From the NCBI GenBank assembly GCA_018661465.1, contig JABJIC010000014.1, positions 1 through 64,000 on the forward strand: DNA of 64,000 nt. The letters run 5' to 3'. This document shows positions 15,190 to 24,886 of this stretch, piece by piece; positions within the stretch are counted from its first letter, which is position 1, and each line of letters starts with the position of its first letter. This DNA is from Gammaproteobacteria bacterium. Lineage in GTDB: Bacteria; Pseudomonadota; Gammaproteobacteria; Pseudomonadales; Pseudohongiellaceae. Made by a program: the position numbers and the translations under genes. The notes under the pieces were generated by a model that searched no databases, had not been told where the DNA came from, and worked only from the letters and a program-made list of their open reading frames with translations.

Positions 15190-18018
15190 TTATTTGAGCA
15201 TCTTCTTCAGATACTGGCCCGTATATGATTTTTTGTTGGTAGCCACTTTCTCAGGAGTACCTTCGGCGATGATTTTGCCTCCGCCGAATCCACCCTCTGG
15301 TCCAAGATCCACGACCCAGTCAGCAGTCTTGATAACATCAAGATTATGCTCAATAACCACGATGGTATTGCCGTGATCGCGCAGGTGGTGGAGTACGGAG
15401 AGTAGCTGCTTGATGTCCTGAAAATGTAATCCAGTTGTCGGTTCGTCGAGGATATAGAGTGTCTTTCCGGTGTCTCGCTTGGAAAGCTCTCTTGAGAGTT
15501 TCACTCGTTGGGCCTCGCCGCCGGAGAGAGTGGTGGCTGCTTGTCCCAGACAGATATATGACAAGCCAACATCCATTAAGGTTTGTAATTTTCGGGCGAT
15601 CACCGGAACCGGGTCGAAGAATTCGCGAGCGTCTTCGATGGTCATTTCCAAAACTTCGGTGATGTTTTTTCCCTTGTACTTAACTTCCAGTGTCTCACGG
15701 TTGTAGCGCTTTCCTTTGCAAACATCACAGGAAACATACACGTCAGGTAGAAAGTGCATCTCTACCTTTACAACGCCGTCTCCCTGACAGGCCTCGCAGC
15801 GTCCTCCCTTAACATTGAAGCTGAAGCGACCGGGTTTGTAGCCTCGGGTTCTCGCTTCTTGCGTACCGGCAAACAATTCCCGGACCGGAGTAAAAATACC
15901 GGTGTATGTTGCAGGGTTGGATCTGGGAGTTCTTCCGATAGGGCTCTGATCTATGTCTACTACTTTATCCAACTGATGCAGTCCCTCTATATCTTCATAG
16001 GGAGCAGGGTTGAGGGTAGTGGCCTTATTGAGTTTAGTGGCGGTTATCGGGTAGAGGGTGTTATTTATCAGGGTTGATTTTCCTGACCCCGAAACGCCTG
16101 TTATACAAGTGAAAAGGCCAAGAGGAATGCTGAGGTTAACTGACTGAAGGTTATTGCCAGTTGCTCCGTTTAGATTTAGTACTTTTTCCTTATCATATTC
16201 TATTCGAGATTTTGGAATCTCAATCTTCTCTACTCCGGAAAGAAATTTTCCGGTAAGAGACTTCGAGGATTTCTTGATTTGGGCCAAGGTCCCCTCGGCT
16301 ACAATTTCTCCGCCGTGCACCCCAGCGCCAGGACCGATATCGATAATGTGGTCGGCACTTGCGATGGCTTCTTCGTCATGTTCGACCACAATAACTGTAT
16401 TGCCGAGGTCTCTTAGGTGGAAAAGGGTATTTAGTAGTCGAGTGTTATCGCGTTGATGTAGTCCAATGGATGGCTCGTCCAGAATATACATAACACCTAC
16501 CAGTCCTGCACCAATTTGACTGGCCAGACGTATGCGCTGAGCCTCTCCGCCGGAGAGAGTGTCTGCACTGCGATTCAGGGTAAGGTAGTTCAGTCCCACA
16601 TCCACCAGAAACTTTAATCGGTCTTGCAGCTCCTTCAATATTTTTTCCGCAATCTTTGCGCTGGTGCCAGTGAGTTTAAGTTTATTAAAGTAATCTGCAG
16701 ATTGCGCTACTGTCATTTCAGTGATGGCAGGTAGATTAAGGTCTTGAATCAAGACATATCTTGCATCCCTTCGCAGTCGTGTTCCGTGACAGTCCGGGCA
16801 AGATTGTGAGCTTAAATACTTGGAAAGCTCTTCCCTGACATGGTTCGACTCGGTTTCCCGGTAGCGTCTTTCCATATTGGGCAGAATTCCCTCGAAAGGA
16901 TAGCGCCTGGTTACTGAATCTCCGCGATCATTCACATAGTGAAAATCAATGGGCTGTTCGCCGCTGCCGCGCAGAATAAGTTCTCGGTGTTTCTTAGATA
17001 ACTTTTTGAATGGGGTATCGACTTTGAATCCGTAATGCTCCGCCAGTGAATTGAGCATCTGAAAATAGTAGATGTTGCGTCTGTCCCAGCCCCTTATGGC
17101 GCCTTCAGCTAGAGCCAGAGCATCGTCGGTGATGATTCTGCTTTCATCGAAGAACTGTTTGAGCCCCAGTCCGTCACAGCCGGAGCAAGCCCCAGCCGGA
17201 TTATTGAAAGAGAACAGCCGTGGTTCCAGCTCGGAAATACTGTGACCGCACTTGGGGCAGGCGAAGAGGGCGGAGAAAACAAGATCATCTTGCTTATCCT
17301 CGTCTTCTCCTACGCTGACCATTGCTAAACCATCGGCGAGCTGTATGGCAGTTTCAAAACTTTCGGCCAGTCGTTGTTCGATATCGGGTTTAATCTTGAG
17401 TCGATCGATAACGGCATCGATGGAGTGTTTCTTCTTCTTTTCCAAATCAGGTGGGTAGTCAATTTCACAGACCAGCCCATCGACACGTGCGCGGATGAAC
17501 CCCGAGCTGCGTAATTCATTGAAAACATGGACGTGTTCGCCTTTGCGCTCCCTCACGATAGGAGCAAGCACCATGATGCGACTACCCTCTGGAAGCTCCA
17601 TCACCTTGTCTACCATTTGGCTGACAGTCTGCGCTTGCAACTTGACGTTGTGATCAGGGCAATGGGGTTCGCCGACTCTGGCAAATAACAATCGCAGGTA
17701 ATCGTAAATTTCAGTGATAGTGCCGACTGTAGACCTGGGATTATGAGAAGTAGACTTCTGCTCAATGGAGATCGCCGGGGAAAGCCCTTCGATATGGTCA
17801 ATGTCCGGCTTTTCCATCATCGACAGGAATTGGCGGGCGTAGGTGGAAAGTGATTCCACATAGCGCCGCTGACCCTCGGCATAGAGCGTATCAAAAGCCA
17901 GAGACGATTTGCCCGAACCTGATAGTCCTGTAATCACCACCAATTTGTCACGGGGGATTGTGATGTTAATGTTCTTGAGATTGTGGGTGCGGGCACCCCT
18001 GACAATAATCTGATCCAT
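15190..18018 (-). CDS. uvrA: UvrABC excinuclease subunit A
   Basis: The product has 942 residues, the normal length. It is the damage-recognition ATPase of nucleotide excision repair and works as a dimer with UvrB. Two ABC domains are visible: Walker [15 protein letters not shown] (about 31-44) and [14 protein letters not shown] (about 640), with signatures L-S-G-G-E-A-Q-R-I and L-S-G-G-E-A-Q-R-V. Zinc fingers are C-P-K-C...C-S-G-C and C-E-A-C-Q...C-D-V-C. It is transcribed divergently from ssb, the arrangement found in many gammaproteobacteria. I see no CTGT-N8-ACAG LexA box in the shared gap. Confidence 0.98.
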   Translation of the reverse strand: MDQIIVRGARTHNLKNINITIPRDKLVVITGLSGSGKSSLAFDTLYAEGQRRYVESLSTYARQFLSMMEKPDIDHIEGLSPAISIEQKSTSHNPRSTVGTITEIYDYLRLLFARVGEPHCPDHNVKLQAQTVSQMVDKVMELPEGSRIMVLAPIVRERKGEHVHVFNELRSSGFIRARVDGLVCEIDYPPDLEKKKKHSIDAVIDRLKIKPDIEQRLAESFETAIQLADGLAMVSVGEDEDKQDDLVFSALFACPKCGHSISELEPRLFSFNNPAGACSGCDGLGLKQFFDESRIITDDALALAEGAIRGWDRRNIYYFQMLNSLAEHYGFKVDTPFKKLSKKHRELILRGSGEQPIDFHYVNDRGDSVTRRYPFEGILPNMERRYRETESNHVREELSKYLSSQSCPDCHGTRLRRDARYVLIQDLNLPAITEMTVAQSADYFNKLKLTGTSAKIAEKILKELQDRLKFLVDVGLNYLTLNRSADTLSGGEAQRIRLASQIGAGLVGVMYILDEPSIGLHQRDNTRLLNTLFHLRDLGNTVIVVEHDEEAIASADHIIDIGPGAGVHGGEIVAEGTLAQIKKSSKSLTGKFLSGVEKIEIPKSRIEYDKEKVLNLNGATGNNLQSVNLSIPLGLFTCITGVSGSGKSTLINNTLYPITATKLNKATTLNPAPYEDIEGLHQLDKVVDIDQSPIGRTPRSNPATYTGIFTPVRELFAGTQEARTRGYKPGRFSFNVKGGRCEACQGDGVVKVEMHFLPDVYVSCDVCKGKRYNRETLEVKYKGKNITEVLEMTIEDAREFFDPVPVIARKLQTLMDVGLSYICLGQAATTLSGGEAQRVKLSRELSKRDTGKTLYILDEPTTGLHFQDIKQLLSVLHHLRDHGNTIVVIEHNLDVIKTADWVVDLGPEGGFGGGKIIAEGTPEKVATNKKSYTGQYLKKMLK

Positions 18019-18171
18019 ACTCTTCTCAAACGATCGGGCTCAAAGTGGCTAGGCGAAACGATCCATTATCTTCAATTCTGTCCACTAGAGTAAAGCAAAG
18101 ACAGTGAATTACTTTTTCTAAGCAGATATTTCTAATTGTTGAGCATTTCCTTGCCTATTTTTCGCAATCGT

Positions 18172-18199
18172 TTCACAACCTTTCACTCGATGGTATACA
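18172..18199 (+). promoter_or_regulatory. Candidate ssb promoter
   Basis: TTCACA (18172-18177) and TATACA (18194-18199) are separated by 16 bases and lie about 100 bases before the ssb start. The match to the sigma-70 consensus is fair (five and four of six). Confidence 0.4.
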
Positions 18200-18297
18200 C
18201 TTAGTCGCACTAACAGATGGTTGGACTATTGGTGTTGTAATAGTTGAGCTAACAGCAGAATTAACAGTAAGCAACAGTTCCGGTTTTGGAGGCAGAT

Positions 18298-18792
18298 GTG
18301 GCAAGTCGAGGCGTAAATAAAGTAATTCTTGTGGGAAATGTAGGCAATGACCCCGAGTTCAGGGTAATGCCCAACGGCAACGGTGTTGCCAATGTTTCTA
18401 TAGCCACCAGTGAGGCCTGGAAGGACAAAACCACCGGCGAGCAGCAGGAAAAGACTGAATGGCATCGCGTTATTTTCTTCAATCGTCTGGCCGAAATTGT
18501 CGAGCAATATGTGAAGAAGGGTTCCAAGCTCTATATAGAAGGTAGATTGCAAACCCGATCTTGGGAACAGGACGGGGTTAAGCGCTACACCACTGAGATT
18601 GTTTCCAACGAGATGCAAATGCTGGATTCCCGCGGCGGTGGCGGTGCAGCTCAGGGCGACAATCCATTTGGCGCAGGTCAAGGCCAAGGACAGGCTCAAA
18701 GCCAACAGTCCAGCGCCCAAGCTGCTCAGGCGGCACCTACACAGGCTGCCTCTGGCGGATTTGATAACTTCGATGATGACATCCCGTTCTAG
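18298..18792 (+). CDS. ssb: Single-stranded DNA-binding protein
   Basis: The product has 164 residues from GTG 18298, chosen because GGAGG at 18288-18292 is 5 bases upstream; an in-frame TTG at 18286 overlaps that site. The OB-fold domain (about 1-110) begins [21 protein letters not shown] Gly/Gln/Ala-rich linker follows, then the acidic C-terminal tip D-N-F-D-D-D-I-P-F that recruits repair and replication partners. It acts as a tetramer in replication, recombination and repair. Confidence 0.98.
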   Translation: MASRGVNKVILVGNVGNDPEFRVMPNGNGVANVSIATSEAWKDKTTGEQQEKTEWHRVIFFNRLAEIVEQYVKKGSKLYIEGRLQTRSWEQDGVKRYTTEIVSNEMQMLDSRGGGGAAQGDNPFGAGQGQGQAQSQQSSAQAAQAAPTQAASGGFDNFDDDIPF

Positions 18793-18914
18793 TCGATTCC
18801 TTCGAAACTACTCAAAATGAAGCTGCGGAATGTGCTGAAAGCCACGTTCCGCTTGACTTCGATCTCTGTTTGATCAAACTTTAGGCTTCGCTGCGGATAA
18901 TGGGCTAATCAGAA

Positions 18915-19862
18915 GTGCGATTGTTTATAGTGGGAGCCAATAGCCCTACCGGTAAGGGGCTGCTCGAGATCTTGAGAAAAAACAAGATTCGCTTCTTGGC
19001 GCCTGCCGATAAGCACTTCGATCCGGACAATGACGTAGTAATTGCCAAGATGGTGACAGACTTCGCTCCTAGCCAAGTAATAAATCTTGCTGATTTTATT
19101 TCTCGCAATCACAGTGCCTTAAAACGGGCGCAATCCTCCGAGCTACGTTGTGAACAGATCAATGCCTTGCTGCCTGGAACCCTTGCAGAAATTAGCGACC
19201 ATCTCAATGTACCTATGCTTCATCTTTCCAATAGCTACGTCTTCGATGGTGAGAAGAAGTTGGGATACAACGAGAATGATGAACCTAATCCTCAGGGCGT
19301 TTATGGCCATTGTTCTTTAGCAGGTGAAAAGGCCGTACAAAAACATCGTGCCCATATAATTATTCGTTCCGGTTGGCAATTTGGGCATAACAAGAAAGGC
19401 TTAATCAAATCCTGGATAAATTCCAGTAAAAAGCACGGTGGAGAGCTTACCGTGACCAGACGAAGATTTAGCCCGACACCTACCGATGATCTTGCGGCAG
19501 CAATTTTGGCTGTTTGCAAGCAAGTGGATTGCGAAGCGAATGTCTGGGGCACTTACCACTTCAGTGGGCTCGAGACAAAGAAGGAAATTGAATTCGCCAA
19601 ACAGACTTTAAAATACGCTGCCAATCACGACGAGGAAATTTATCAGTTACTGGATAATATGAAAATTACCGAAAGACTGGCACGGGCGCCGGAAATAGCA
19701 AACTCAACACTTTCCAGTAAGAAAATATTCGATACCTTCGGCATAAAGCAGAAGTCCTGGCACGGTGACCTCCAAGAAACCATCAAGACTCTCTATATTG
19801 ATAAGATGCGGAACCTTAAAGATGATGATGTCGATACTTCCCACGAATCTACCGCAGCTTGA
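18915..19862 (+). CDS. RmlD-like NAD(P)-binding protein of the extended SDR family
   Basis: The product has 315 residues. The start is the GTG at 18915, just after an in-frame stop at 18906; no strong ribosome binding site is visible. The Rossmann entry RLFIVGANSPTGKGLLEIL, the V-I-N-L-A-D segment and LHLSNSYVFDGEKK follow the dTDP-4-dehydrorhamnose reductase pattern. In the active-site region G-V-Y-G-H-C-S-L-A-G-E the Y-x-x-x-K lysine is replaced by Ser, so ordinary reductase activity is doubtful. The gene stands among housekeeping genes, not in a sugar cluster, and overlaps or abuts moeA. A regulatory or structural NAD-binding role is possible. Confidence 0.75.
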   Translation: MRLFIVGANSPTGKGLLEILRKNKIRFLAPADKHFDPDNDVVIAKMVTDFAPSQVINLADFISRNHSALKRAQSSELRCEQINALLPGTLAEISDHLNVPMLHLSNSYVFDGEKKLGYNENDEPNPQGVYGHCSLAGEKAVQKHRAHIIIRSGWQFGHNKKGLIKSWINSSKKHGGELTVTRRRFSPTPTDDLAAAILAVCKQVDCEANVWGTYHFSGLETKKEIEFAKQTLKYAANHDEEIYQLLDNMKITERLARAPEIANSTLSSKKIFDTFGIKQKSWHGDLQETIKTLYIDKMRNLKDDDVDTSHESTAA

Positions 19863-19876
19863 ACAGAGATAAATCT

Positions 19877-21097
19877 ATGGCTGCACCTCGCAAACTCACT
19901 CCCATATCAGAAGCCTTCGATGCATTGTTGCCTGGATTGAATCAGGTCGCTGATTATGAAGAAGTCGACCTGCTTTCTGCATGCGGGCGAGTTCTGGCCC
20001 AAGACTGCGTATCCGATATTGATGTTCCCCCTCATGCCAATAGTGCTATGGATGGCTATGCCATAGTAGTGGGAGATCAGCAGGTCGGTTCGGTATTGAA
20101 GATTACTCAACGAATCGCCGCGGGTGTTGTCGGCAAGCCCTTGAAGCAGGGGCAGGCAGCGAGGATTTTTACCGGAGCTGTAATTCCTGAAGGGTCTAAT
20201 GCTGTTGTCATGCAGGAAAATTGCAGAATCGAAGACGATAATCTTTATATTCAACAGGCAGTAGTGGAAGGTGAAAACCTGAGGCGTGCAGGGGAAGATG
20301 TAACGGCGGGGAGGAAACTGCTACAAAAGGGGCATCGTTTACTGCCACAGGATATTGGCTTGCTTGCATCGATTGGGCATGATTCTGTGGCTGTGAAAAG
20401 AAAATTGAAAGTAGCCTTGATGACTACCGGTGATGAATTGATTGAGCCGGGGACAGCATTGAAGCCAGGTCAAATATATAACTCCAATTTTTATACACTC
20501 TACTCATTATTGGCGGCTCTACCGGTTGAGGTTCTGGACTTTGGTATTATCGGGGATGACTTTGATAGTACGCGTCAGGCATTAAAAGATGCCAGCGTCA
20601 GCGTGGATTGCATTATCACCACTGGCGGCGTGTCTGTTGGTGAAGAAGATCACGTGAAGGCAGCGGTTGAGGCGGAGGGCAAGCTTGAGTTGTGGAAGCT
20701 TGCCATCAAACCCGGCAAGCCTCTCGCATGCGGCAAGCTGGGAAATGCGCAGTTCTTTGGATTGCCCGGCAATCCGGTTTCGGCCTTCGTAACTTTTGCT
20801 CTGGTTGTGCGACCCTGTCTATTAAGCATGTTGGAATGCGAATCGATTTTTGCAAATCAATATCAGATGAAATCTGGTTTTGAATCAGCCAAGAGTGGTG
20901 AGAGACAGGAATATCTGCGTGCGATGGTTTCTCGTGACAAGGATCATGCTGTTAATTTGATACCTTATAGCAATCAGAGTTCAGGAGTTGGGGCTTCACT
21001 AAGTAACGCCGATGGCTTATTGATTATTCCTCCCCATTGCGAGGTGAAGATCGGAGACAATCTGGACTTCATTCCTTTTAACGAAATATTGAACTGA
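19877..21097 (+). CDS. moeA: Molybdopterin molybdenumtransferase
   Basis: The product has 406 residues from ATG 19877; the frame can be read from a TTG at 19859 that overlaps the preceding stop. MoeA inserts molybdate into adenylated molybdopterin to complete the molybdenum cofactor. Visible marks are DVPPHANSAMDGYAI, the catalytic-domain GDELIEPG, T-G-G-V-S-V-G-E-E-D-H and KPGKPLACGKL with FGLPGNPVSAF. The cofactor would serve the molybdenum hydroxylase at 7.9-12 kb, although the two loci are not linked by an operon. Confidence 0.95.
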   Translation: MAAPRKLTPISEAFDALLPGLNQVADYEEVDLLSACGRVLAQDCVSDIDVPPHANSAMDGYAIVVGDQQVGSVLKITQRIAAGVVGKPLKQGQAARIFTGAVIPEGSNAVVMQENCRIEDDNLYIQQAVVEGENLRRAGEDVTAGRKLLQKGHRLLPQDIGLLASIGHDSVAVKRKLKVALMTTGDELIEPGTALKPGQIYNSNFYTLYSLLAALPVEVLDFGIIGDDFDSTRQALKDASVSVDCIITTGGVSVGEEDHVKAAVEAEGKLELWKLAIKPGKPLACGKLGNAQFFGLPGNPVSAFVTFALVVRPCLLSMLECESIFANQYQMKSGFESAKSGERQEYLRAMVSRDKDHAVNLIPYSNQSSGVGASLSNADGLLIIPPHCEVKIGDNLDFIPFNEILN

Positions 21098-21121
21098 CTG
21101 TTGGCGAAATAAAAACTGAAT

Positions 21122-21859
21122 ATGCTGTTAGCAATGCGTAATTTTATCACTCTACTTGTATTAGCGACGGCACTGGCCTCTTGCCAAGGTCCTCCGCAGA
21201 ATGAAGGGTCCGCTGAAGGTCAGTCCGGGACAGGTAACTTAAGTGTGCGCGTTCTCTCCGAAGGAGGAGTTAGCTCGGGAGAACCGACAGCCGATCAGCA
21301 ACGCATGATCGCGGACACACTCTATGCCGCATTGCAGGCTTTGGATGATGATCGTTTACTGACTCCTGTTGATGATAATGCTCATGCCCGATTCAAGCGG
21401 GTACTCGCCTACGATAGCGACAATGAGTTGGCCCTTGAGGGGCTGCAGAATATTGTTGTCAGGTATCTGGAGCTGGCTCAAGAATCTATTCGCCGGGGTC
21501 TTTTTGACGAAGCGGAATTGATGATCGATCGAGCTCGCTTTGTAGATCATAGTCATGCCGGCATTAACCCAGTGGTTGAAGCGCTTCAAAGCGAAAGAAA
21601 TTCCGAAGACCTGTTCTTTAATCTGGATAATGGCGAGATATCGAATCGGAGCGATTCCGCTCTCGAGCAACTCGCAGATATCGCTAGGCAAGCCCAACAA
21701 CATGGTGCATTTTTCCTGATTACAGCCCCTAATGATGATCAGGCTCGATGGATGTTTTCCGTTATGCGGGAAGCTGTTGATGGCTATCGTCTCAGGGGAA
21801 GTATCGAACTGGCCGGCCGTACTACTGTGCGTCTCAGAATGCCTACAACTCAAAACTAG
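21122..21859 (+). CDS. Lipoprotein with helical repeat region
   Basis: The product has 245 residues. A lipobox L-A-S-C follows a hydrophobic stretch, so the mature protein is anchored by its N-terminal Cys; the start may be ATG 21122 or ATG 21134. Residues 55-170 look like TPR-type helical hairpins (AALQALDDDRLL, Y-L-E-L-A-Q-E-S-I-R-R-G-L-F-D-E-A-E). The C-terminal 60 residues have a mixed alpha/beta pattern that could be an OmpA- or BON-like fold, but I cannot confirm this. It lies 24 bases after moeA and 49 bases before the DUF2333 gene. Confidence 0.7.
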   Translation: MLLAMRNFITLLVLATALASCQGPPQNEGSAEGQSGTGNLSVRVLSEGGVSSGEPTADQQRMIADTLYAALQALDDDRLLTPVDDNAHARFKRVLAYDSDNELALEGLQNIVVRYLELAQESIRRGLFDEAELMIDRARFVDHSHAGINPVVEALQSERNSEDLFFNLDNGEISNRSDSALEQLADIARQAQQHGAFFLITAPNDDQARWMFSVMREAVDGYRLRGSIELAGRTTVRLRMPTTQN

Positions 21860-21908
21860 AGTCCGCAATATCCGGCTTACAAGTCCCAAAATAGTGTAAA
21901 CTGGTGCC

Positions 21909-22979
21909 ATGTGGGAAAGTATTAAACAGAAGTTTGCATCCCTGACAGGCCGTATACCAAGGCCTTCCCTCTCGGCTAAGGATTCCGGAGACTCCGGCGG
22001 TTTAAGCAAAATATTTTTCACTATTGTGGGCTTCTTGTTGATTCTGATCCTAATTATTGGGCTTTATTGGAGTAGAGAGCCTGCCGCGTTTTCGGTAAGC
22101 CAAAACGCGCAATCTCGTTTGAGGATGACCGGCAGCGAATATGTGGTGGGCAGTACCACTACAGCCACAATGATTCGAACCGCAGAAACCCTTTTGGACA
22201 AACCCGGCGGCTATCTCAGTAATGATGTGTTTCCCCCTGGTTTATATTTAGACAATATTCCTAATTGGGAATTTGGTGTGCTGGTTCAGTTGCGAGATCT
22301 TTCCCGAGCTTACCGAGAAAGTTTTAGTAGATCTCAATCTCAATCCACAGAAGACCCTGATTTAATAATTGCAGAACCTCGATTGCATTTCGACAATAAC
22401 AGCTGGTTGTTTCCGCCTACGGAAGGGCAGTATAGAGAAGCAATAGAACGTCTTGAGTCATATCTGACTCGAATTGCTGATCAGGAAAACGTAGACGCGC
22501 AGTTTTACGCCAGAGCAGACAACCTATCCAGCTGGTTATTAGATGTGGAATCTAGATTGGGAAGCCTTTCACAAAGATTGAGTGCCAGCGTACGGGCTCA
22601 GAGGGTTAACACCGATACCGCTGGAGAATTAAGTGCTGCCCAATCCACTCCTGTTCGGCAGGAAGTGTCGGTGAAAACACCCTGGTTGCAAATAGATGAC
22701 ATCTTCTATGAGGCTCGGGGAGCCACCTGGGCCTTGATGCATTTTTTGAAAGCCGTAGAAGTGGATTTTCAGGGAGTACTTGAAGACAAGAATGCACAAG
22801 CTAGTCTGAGTCAGATTATCCGAGAGCTTGAGGCTAGTCAGAGATCTATATTCTTCCCAGTTATTCTCAACGGCTCAGGCTTTGGGATATTTGCAAATCA
22901 CTCCCTCGCTATGGCCAACTATATTTCCCGTGCCAATGCGGCGATTATTGATCTTCGTAGCCTGCTTTCACAGGGATAG
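21909..22979 (+). CDS. DUF2333 family inner-membrane protein
   Basis: The product has 356 residues. One N-terminal helix (about 35-56) anchors a large periplasmic domain. Segments such as YVVGSTTTATMIRTAETLL, GGYLSNDVFPPGLYLDNIPN and WEFGVLVQLRD are strongly conserved in DUF2333 proteins of Pseudomonas and relatives. The function is unknown. In this window it is followed by DUF2937, and the conserved pairing with envelope genes suggests a role in cell-envelope upkeep. Confidence 0.9.
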   Translation: MWESIKQKFASLTGRIPRPSLSAKDSGDSGGLSKIFFTIVGFLLILILIIGLYWSREPAAFSVSQNAQSRLRMTGSEYVVGSTTTATMIRTAETLLDKPGGYLSNDVFPPGLYLDNIPNWEFGVLVQLRDLSRAYRESFSRSQSQSTEDPDLIIAEPRLHFDNNSWLFPPTEGQYREAIERLESYLTRIADQENVDAQFYARADNLSSWLLDVESRLGSLSQRLSASVRAQRVNTDTAGELSAAQSTPVRQEVSVKTPWLQIDDIFYEARGATWALMHFLKAVEVDFQGVLEDKNAQASLSQIIRELEASQRSIFFPVILNGSGFGIFANHSLAMANYISRANAAIIDLRSLLSQG

Positions 22980-23047
22980 CCTGATCGTTCCTTGCGATGT
23001 CATCTTCCTGAGCTCTTTTAGCTTCTGGTAATTCTGGATTTTACTCG

Positions 23048-23599
23048 ATGAGTCATTTTCTAAAATCAGTATTGCGAACTTATAGCAGATTGTTGCTTTT
23101 TGCCGGTGGTCTGCTGTTGGGCATTCAGGTTCCCTCATTTATCGATCAGTATGAGAAACGCGTCGATGCCCATTATCAAGAAGTAAGCGCAAATATAAGT
23201 GGTTTCCAATCCACTGCACAATTGTTGTTTGATGGAGATTTGGAGGCGCTCATTAGCTACTATCAATCCAGTAATGATGAGGTTTTCAAACGGGATGCAG
23301 GTAGTATCAGGATTATTGCTGATCGCTTTAATAGAATCAGTGCTGAGCGAGTAGCGTTGGCGGGAAACCTTCTTAATGTAGCCTTTCATGTTTTGCTAAG
23401 GCCTGACAGAGAGATTTTCGATGAGACAATATCTCAATATAGTTACACGGTCCCTCTAAATAGTCTGGCTGTACAATGGGGACTCGCTCTCGCGGTTTTT
23501 CTAATCATATCTATCGATCTATGTTGGTTTGGCTGCGTTAAGTGTGTGGGCTTGCTTGGTGGAAGGCACAGAAAACATCGATCTAAAATTGTTTCCTGA
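23048..23599 (+). CDS. DUF2937 family membrane protein
   Basis: The product has 183 residues with a hydrophobic N-terminus (about 12-30) that runs into GIQVPSFIDQYEKRVDAHYQEV, a hallmark of DUF2937, and a C-terminal helix (about 145-165). The region between is probably periplasmic and helical. The function is unknown. It lies 68 bases after the DUF2333 gene on the same strand. Confidence 0.85.
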   Translation: MSHFLKSVLRTYSRLLLFAGGLLLGIQVPSFIDQYEKRVDAHYQEVSANISGFQSTAQLLFDGDLEALISYYQSSNDEVFKRDAGSIRIIADRFNRISAERVALAGNLLNVAFHVLLRPDREIFDETISQYSYTVPLNSLAVQWGLALAVFLIISIDLCWFGCVKCVGLLGGRHRKHRSKIVS

Positions 23600-23714
23600 T
23601 ACAATTTCCTTGTGCGAACTAGCACTTCAATCATCTCTAGATGTGCCCAAGCTACAGTTGCTCGAAATACAAATAAGGACAGCTTGCTAGTGAGAAAATT
23701 ACTGGACGAATACA

Positions 23715-24167
23715 ATGACTATCTGGGTTGATGCTGACGCCTGTCCAAATCAAATAAAACAGGTTCTGTTTCGCGCTGCAGAGCGGACGGGGATTGATCT
23801 TCTGTTAGTGGCGAATCAGGCTATACGAACCCCTCCTTTTCCCAATATTCAATCTATTCAGGTATCTCAGGGTTTCGATGTTGCAGACAATGAAATTGTC
23901 AGGCGAGCGAAGCAGGGGGACCTGGTAATAACTAGCGATATTCCTTTGGCGGACGAGTTGCTTGAGAAAGGGGCGCTGGCACTGAGTCCACGGGGAGAGA
24001 TGTTTTCAGTGAGCACGATTAAAGCGAAGCTCAATATGCGTGATTTTATGGATACCATGCGAAGCAGTGGGGTTCACACCGGCGGTCCACCGCAAATGAA
24101 TGATAGCGACAAGCGAGAATTTGCGAATGCTCTTGATAGATATCTGGCCCAACTCGATGTTGGTTAA
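23715..24167 (+). CDS. YaiI/YqxD family (UPF0178) protein
   Basis: The product has 150 residues and is soluble. It opens [20 protein letters not shown], with the conserved D-A-D-A-C-P motif, and later shows [19 protein letters not shown] and a closing G-G-P. The family has a PIN-like nuclease fold predicted from acidic residues (D in DADACP, D in TSDIPLA), but the biochemical role is unproven. It is followed closely by the GDSL esterase gene. Confidence 0.95.
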   Translation: MTIWVDADACPNQIKQVLFRAAERTGIDLLLVANQAIRTPPFPNIQSIQVSQGFDVADNEIVRRAKQGDLVITSDIPLADELLEKGALALSPRGEMFSVSTIKAKLNMRDFMDTMRSSGVHTGGPPQMNDSDKREFANALDRYLAQLDVG

Positions 24168-24192
24168 TTGCGTACATATACCAAGGACGATG

Positions 24193-24804
24193 ATGAAAAA
24201 AATTCGAGTGAGTTTATTGTGCCTTATACTTTCACTACTTTATTCCTGCGGCAGCGACCTTGTTTATCTTGCTCCATTAGCGCCGAATGCTTCGGTACTG
24301 GCCTTTGGCGATAGCCTGACAGCCGGCTTTGGCGCGAGCCCCGGGCAGGGCTATCCGGAGGTTCTCGCCAGCAGCGCAGCACTCAACATATTTAATGCAG
24401 GAATATCAGGCGAGCTTTCCCGAGAAGGCTTGGAGCGATTGCCTGAATTGCTTGCTCAGCATCGACCTCAATTGGTGATTCTTTGCCATGGAGGAAATGA
24501 CTTACTCCGCAGCACCGGTGCCGATGCGGCGAAGTCCAATATACTCGCCATGATTGCTATGGTGCAGGCGCAGGGAGCGGAGGTTTTGCTGCTGGGGGTT
24601 CCCCGTCCCGGGATATTTCTTTCCACTGCTGATTTTTATGCAGAGATCGCCGAGCAGACCCAAGTGGCTTATGTTCCTGACCTTATTAGAGATGTACTAT
24701 CTGACGCGGCGCTGAAATCAGATGCGGCCCATCCTAATTCGTCTGGCTATCGCGTAATCGCTGGCGAAATAGAGTCTTATTTAATGGAAGCTGGCGCTAT
24801 ATAG
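24193..24804 (+). CDS. GDSL-type arylesterase/lipase lipoprotein (TesA-like)
   Basis: The product has 203 residues from ATG 24193, 5 bases after AAGGA; the frame is open upstream into the preceding gene but lacks a site there. A lipobox L-Y-S-C ends the signal peptide. SGNH blocks are clear: FGDSLTAGFGA (nucleophile Ser), the Gly in NAGISGE, HGGNDLL, and the terminal D-A-A-H-P-N-S-S-G-Y with the catalytic Asp/His. It hydrolyses esters or lysophospholipids in the periplasm. TesA-type enzymes usually have a plain signal peptide; here a lipid anchor is predicted. Confidence 0.9.
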   Translation: MKKIRVSLLCLILSLLYSCGSDLVYLAPLAPNASVLAFGDSLTAGFGASPGQGYPEVLASSAALNIFNAGISGELSREGLERLPELLAQHRPQLVILCHGGNDLLRSTGADAAKSNILAMIAMVQAQGAEVLLLGVPRPGIFLSTADFYAEIAEQTQVAYVPDLIRDVLSDAALKSDAAHPNSSGYRVIAGEIESYLMEAGAI

Positions 24805-24886
24805 TTGTTGAATATTCGACGCTACTTTCAGTCTTCAGTCTTTGTGTTCTTTCTTCGCCACGACCTTCCTTCTTATTTGGGAATGC

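Noticed and set aside
18019-18297. LexA box between uvrA and ssb
   Set aside because: Expected from E. coli, but no CTGT-N8-ACAG match was found on reading the gap; CTGT near 18077 lacks its partner.
21356-22021. 221-codon open frame on the minus strand
   Set aside because: Lies antisense to the lipoprotein and DUF2333 genes, both of which have clear family features or signals; no start site.
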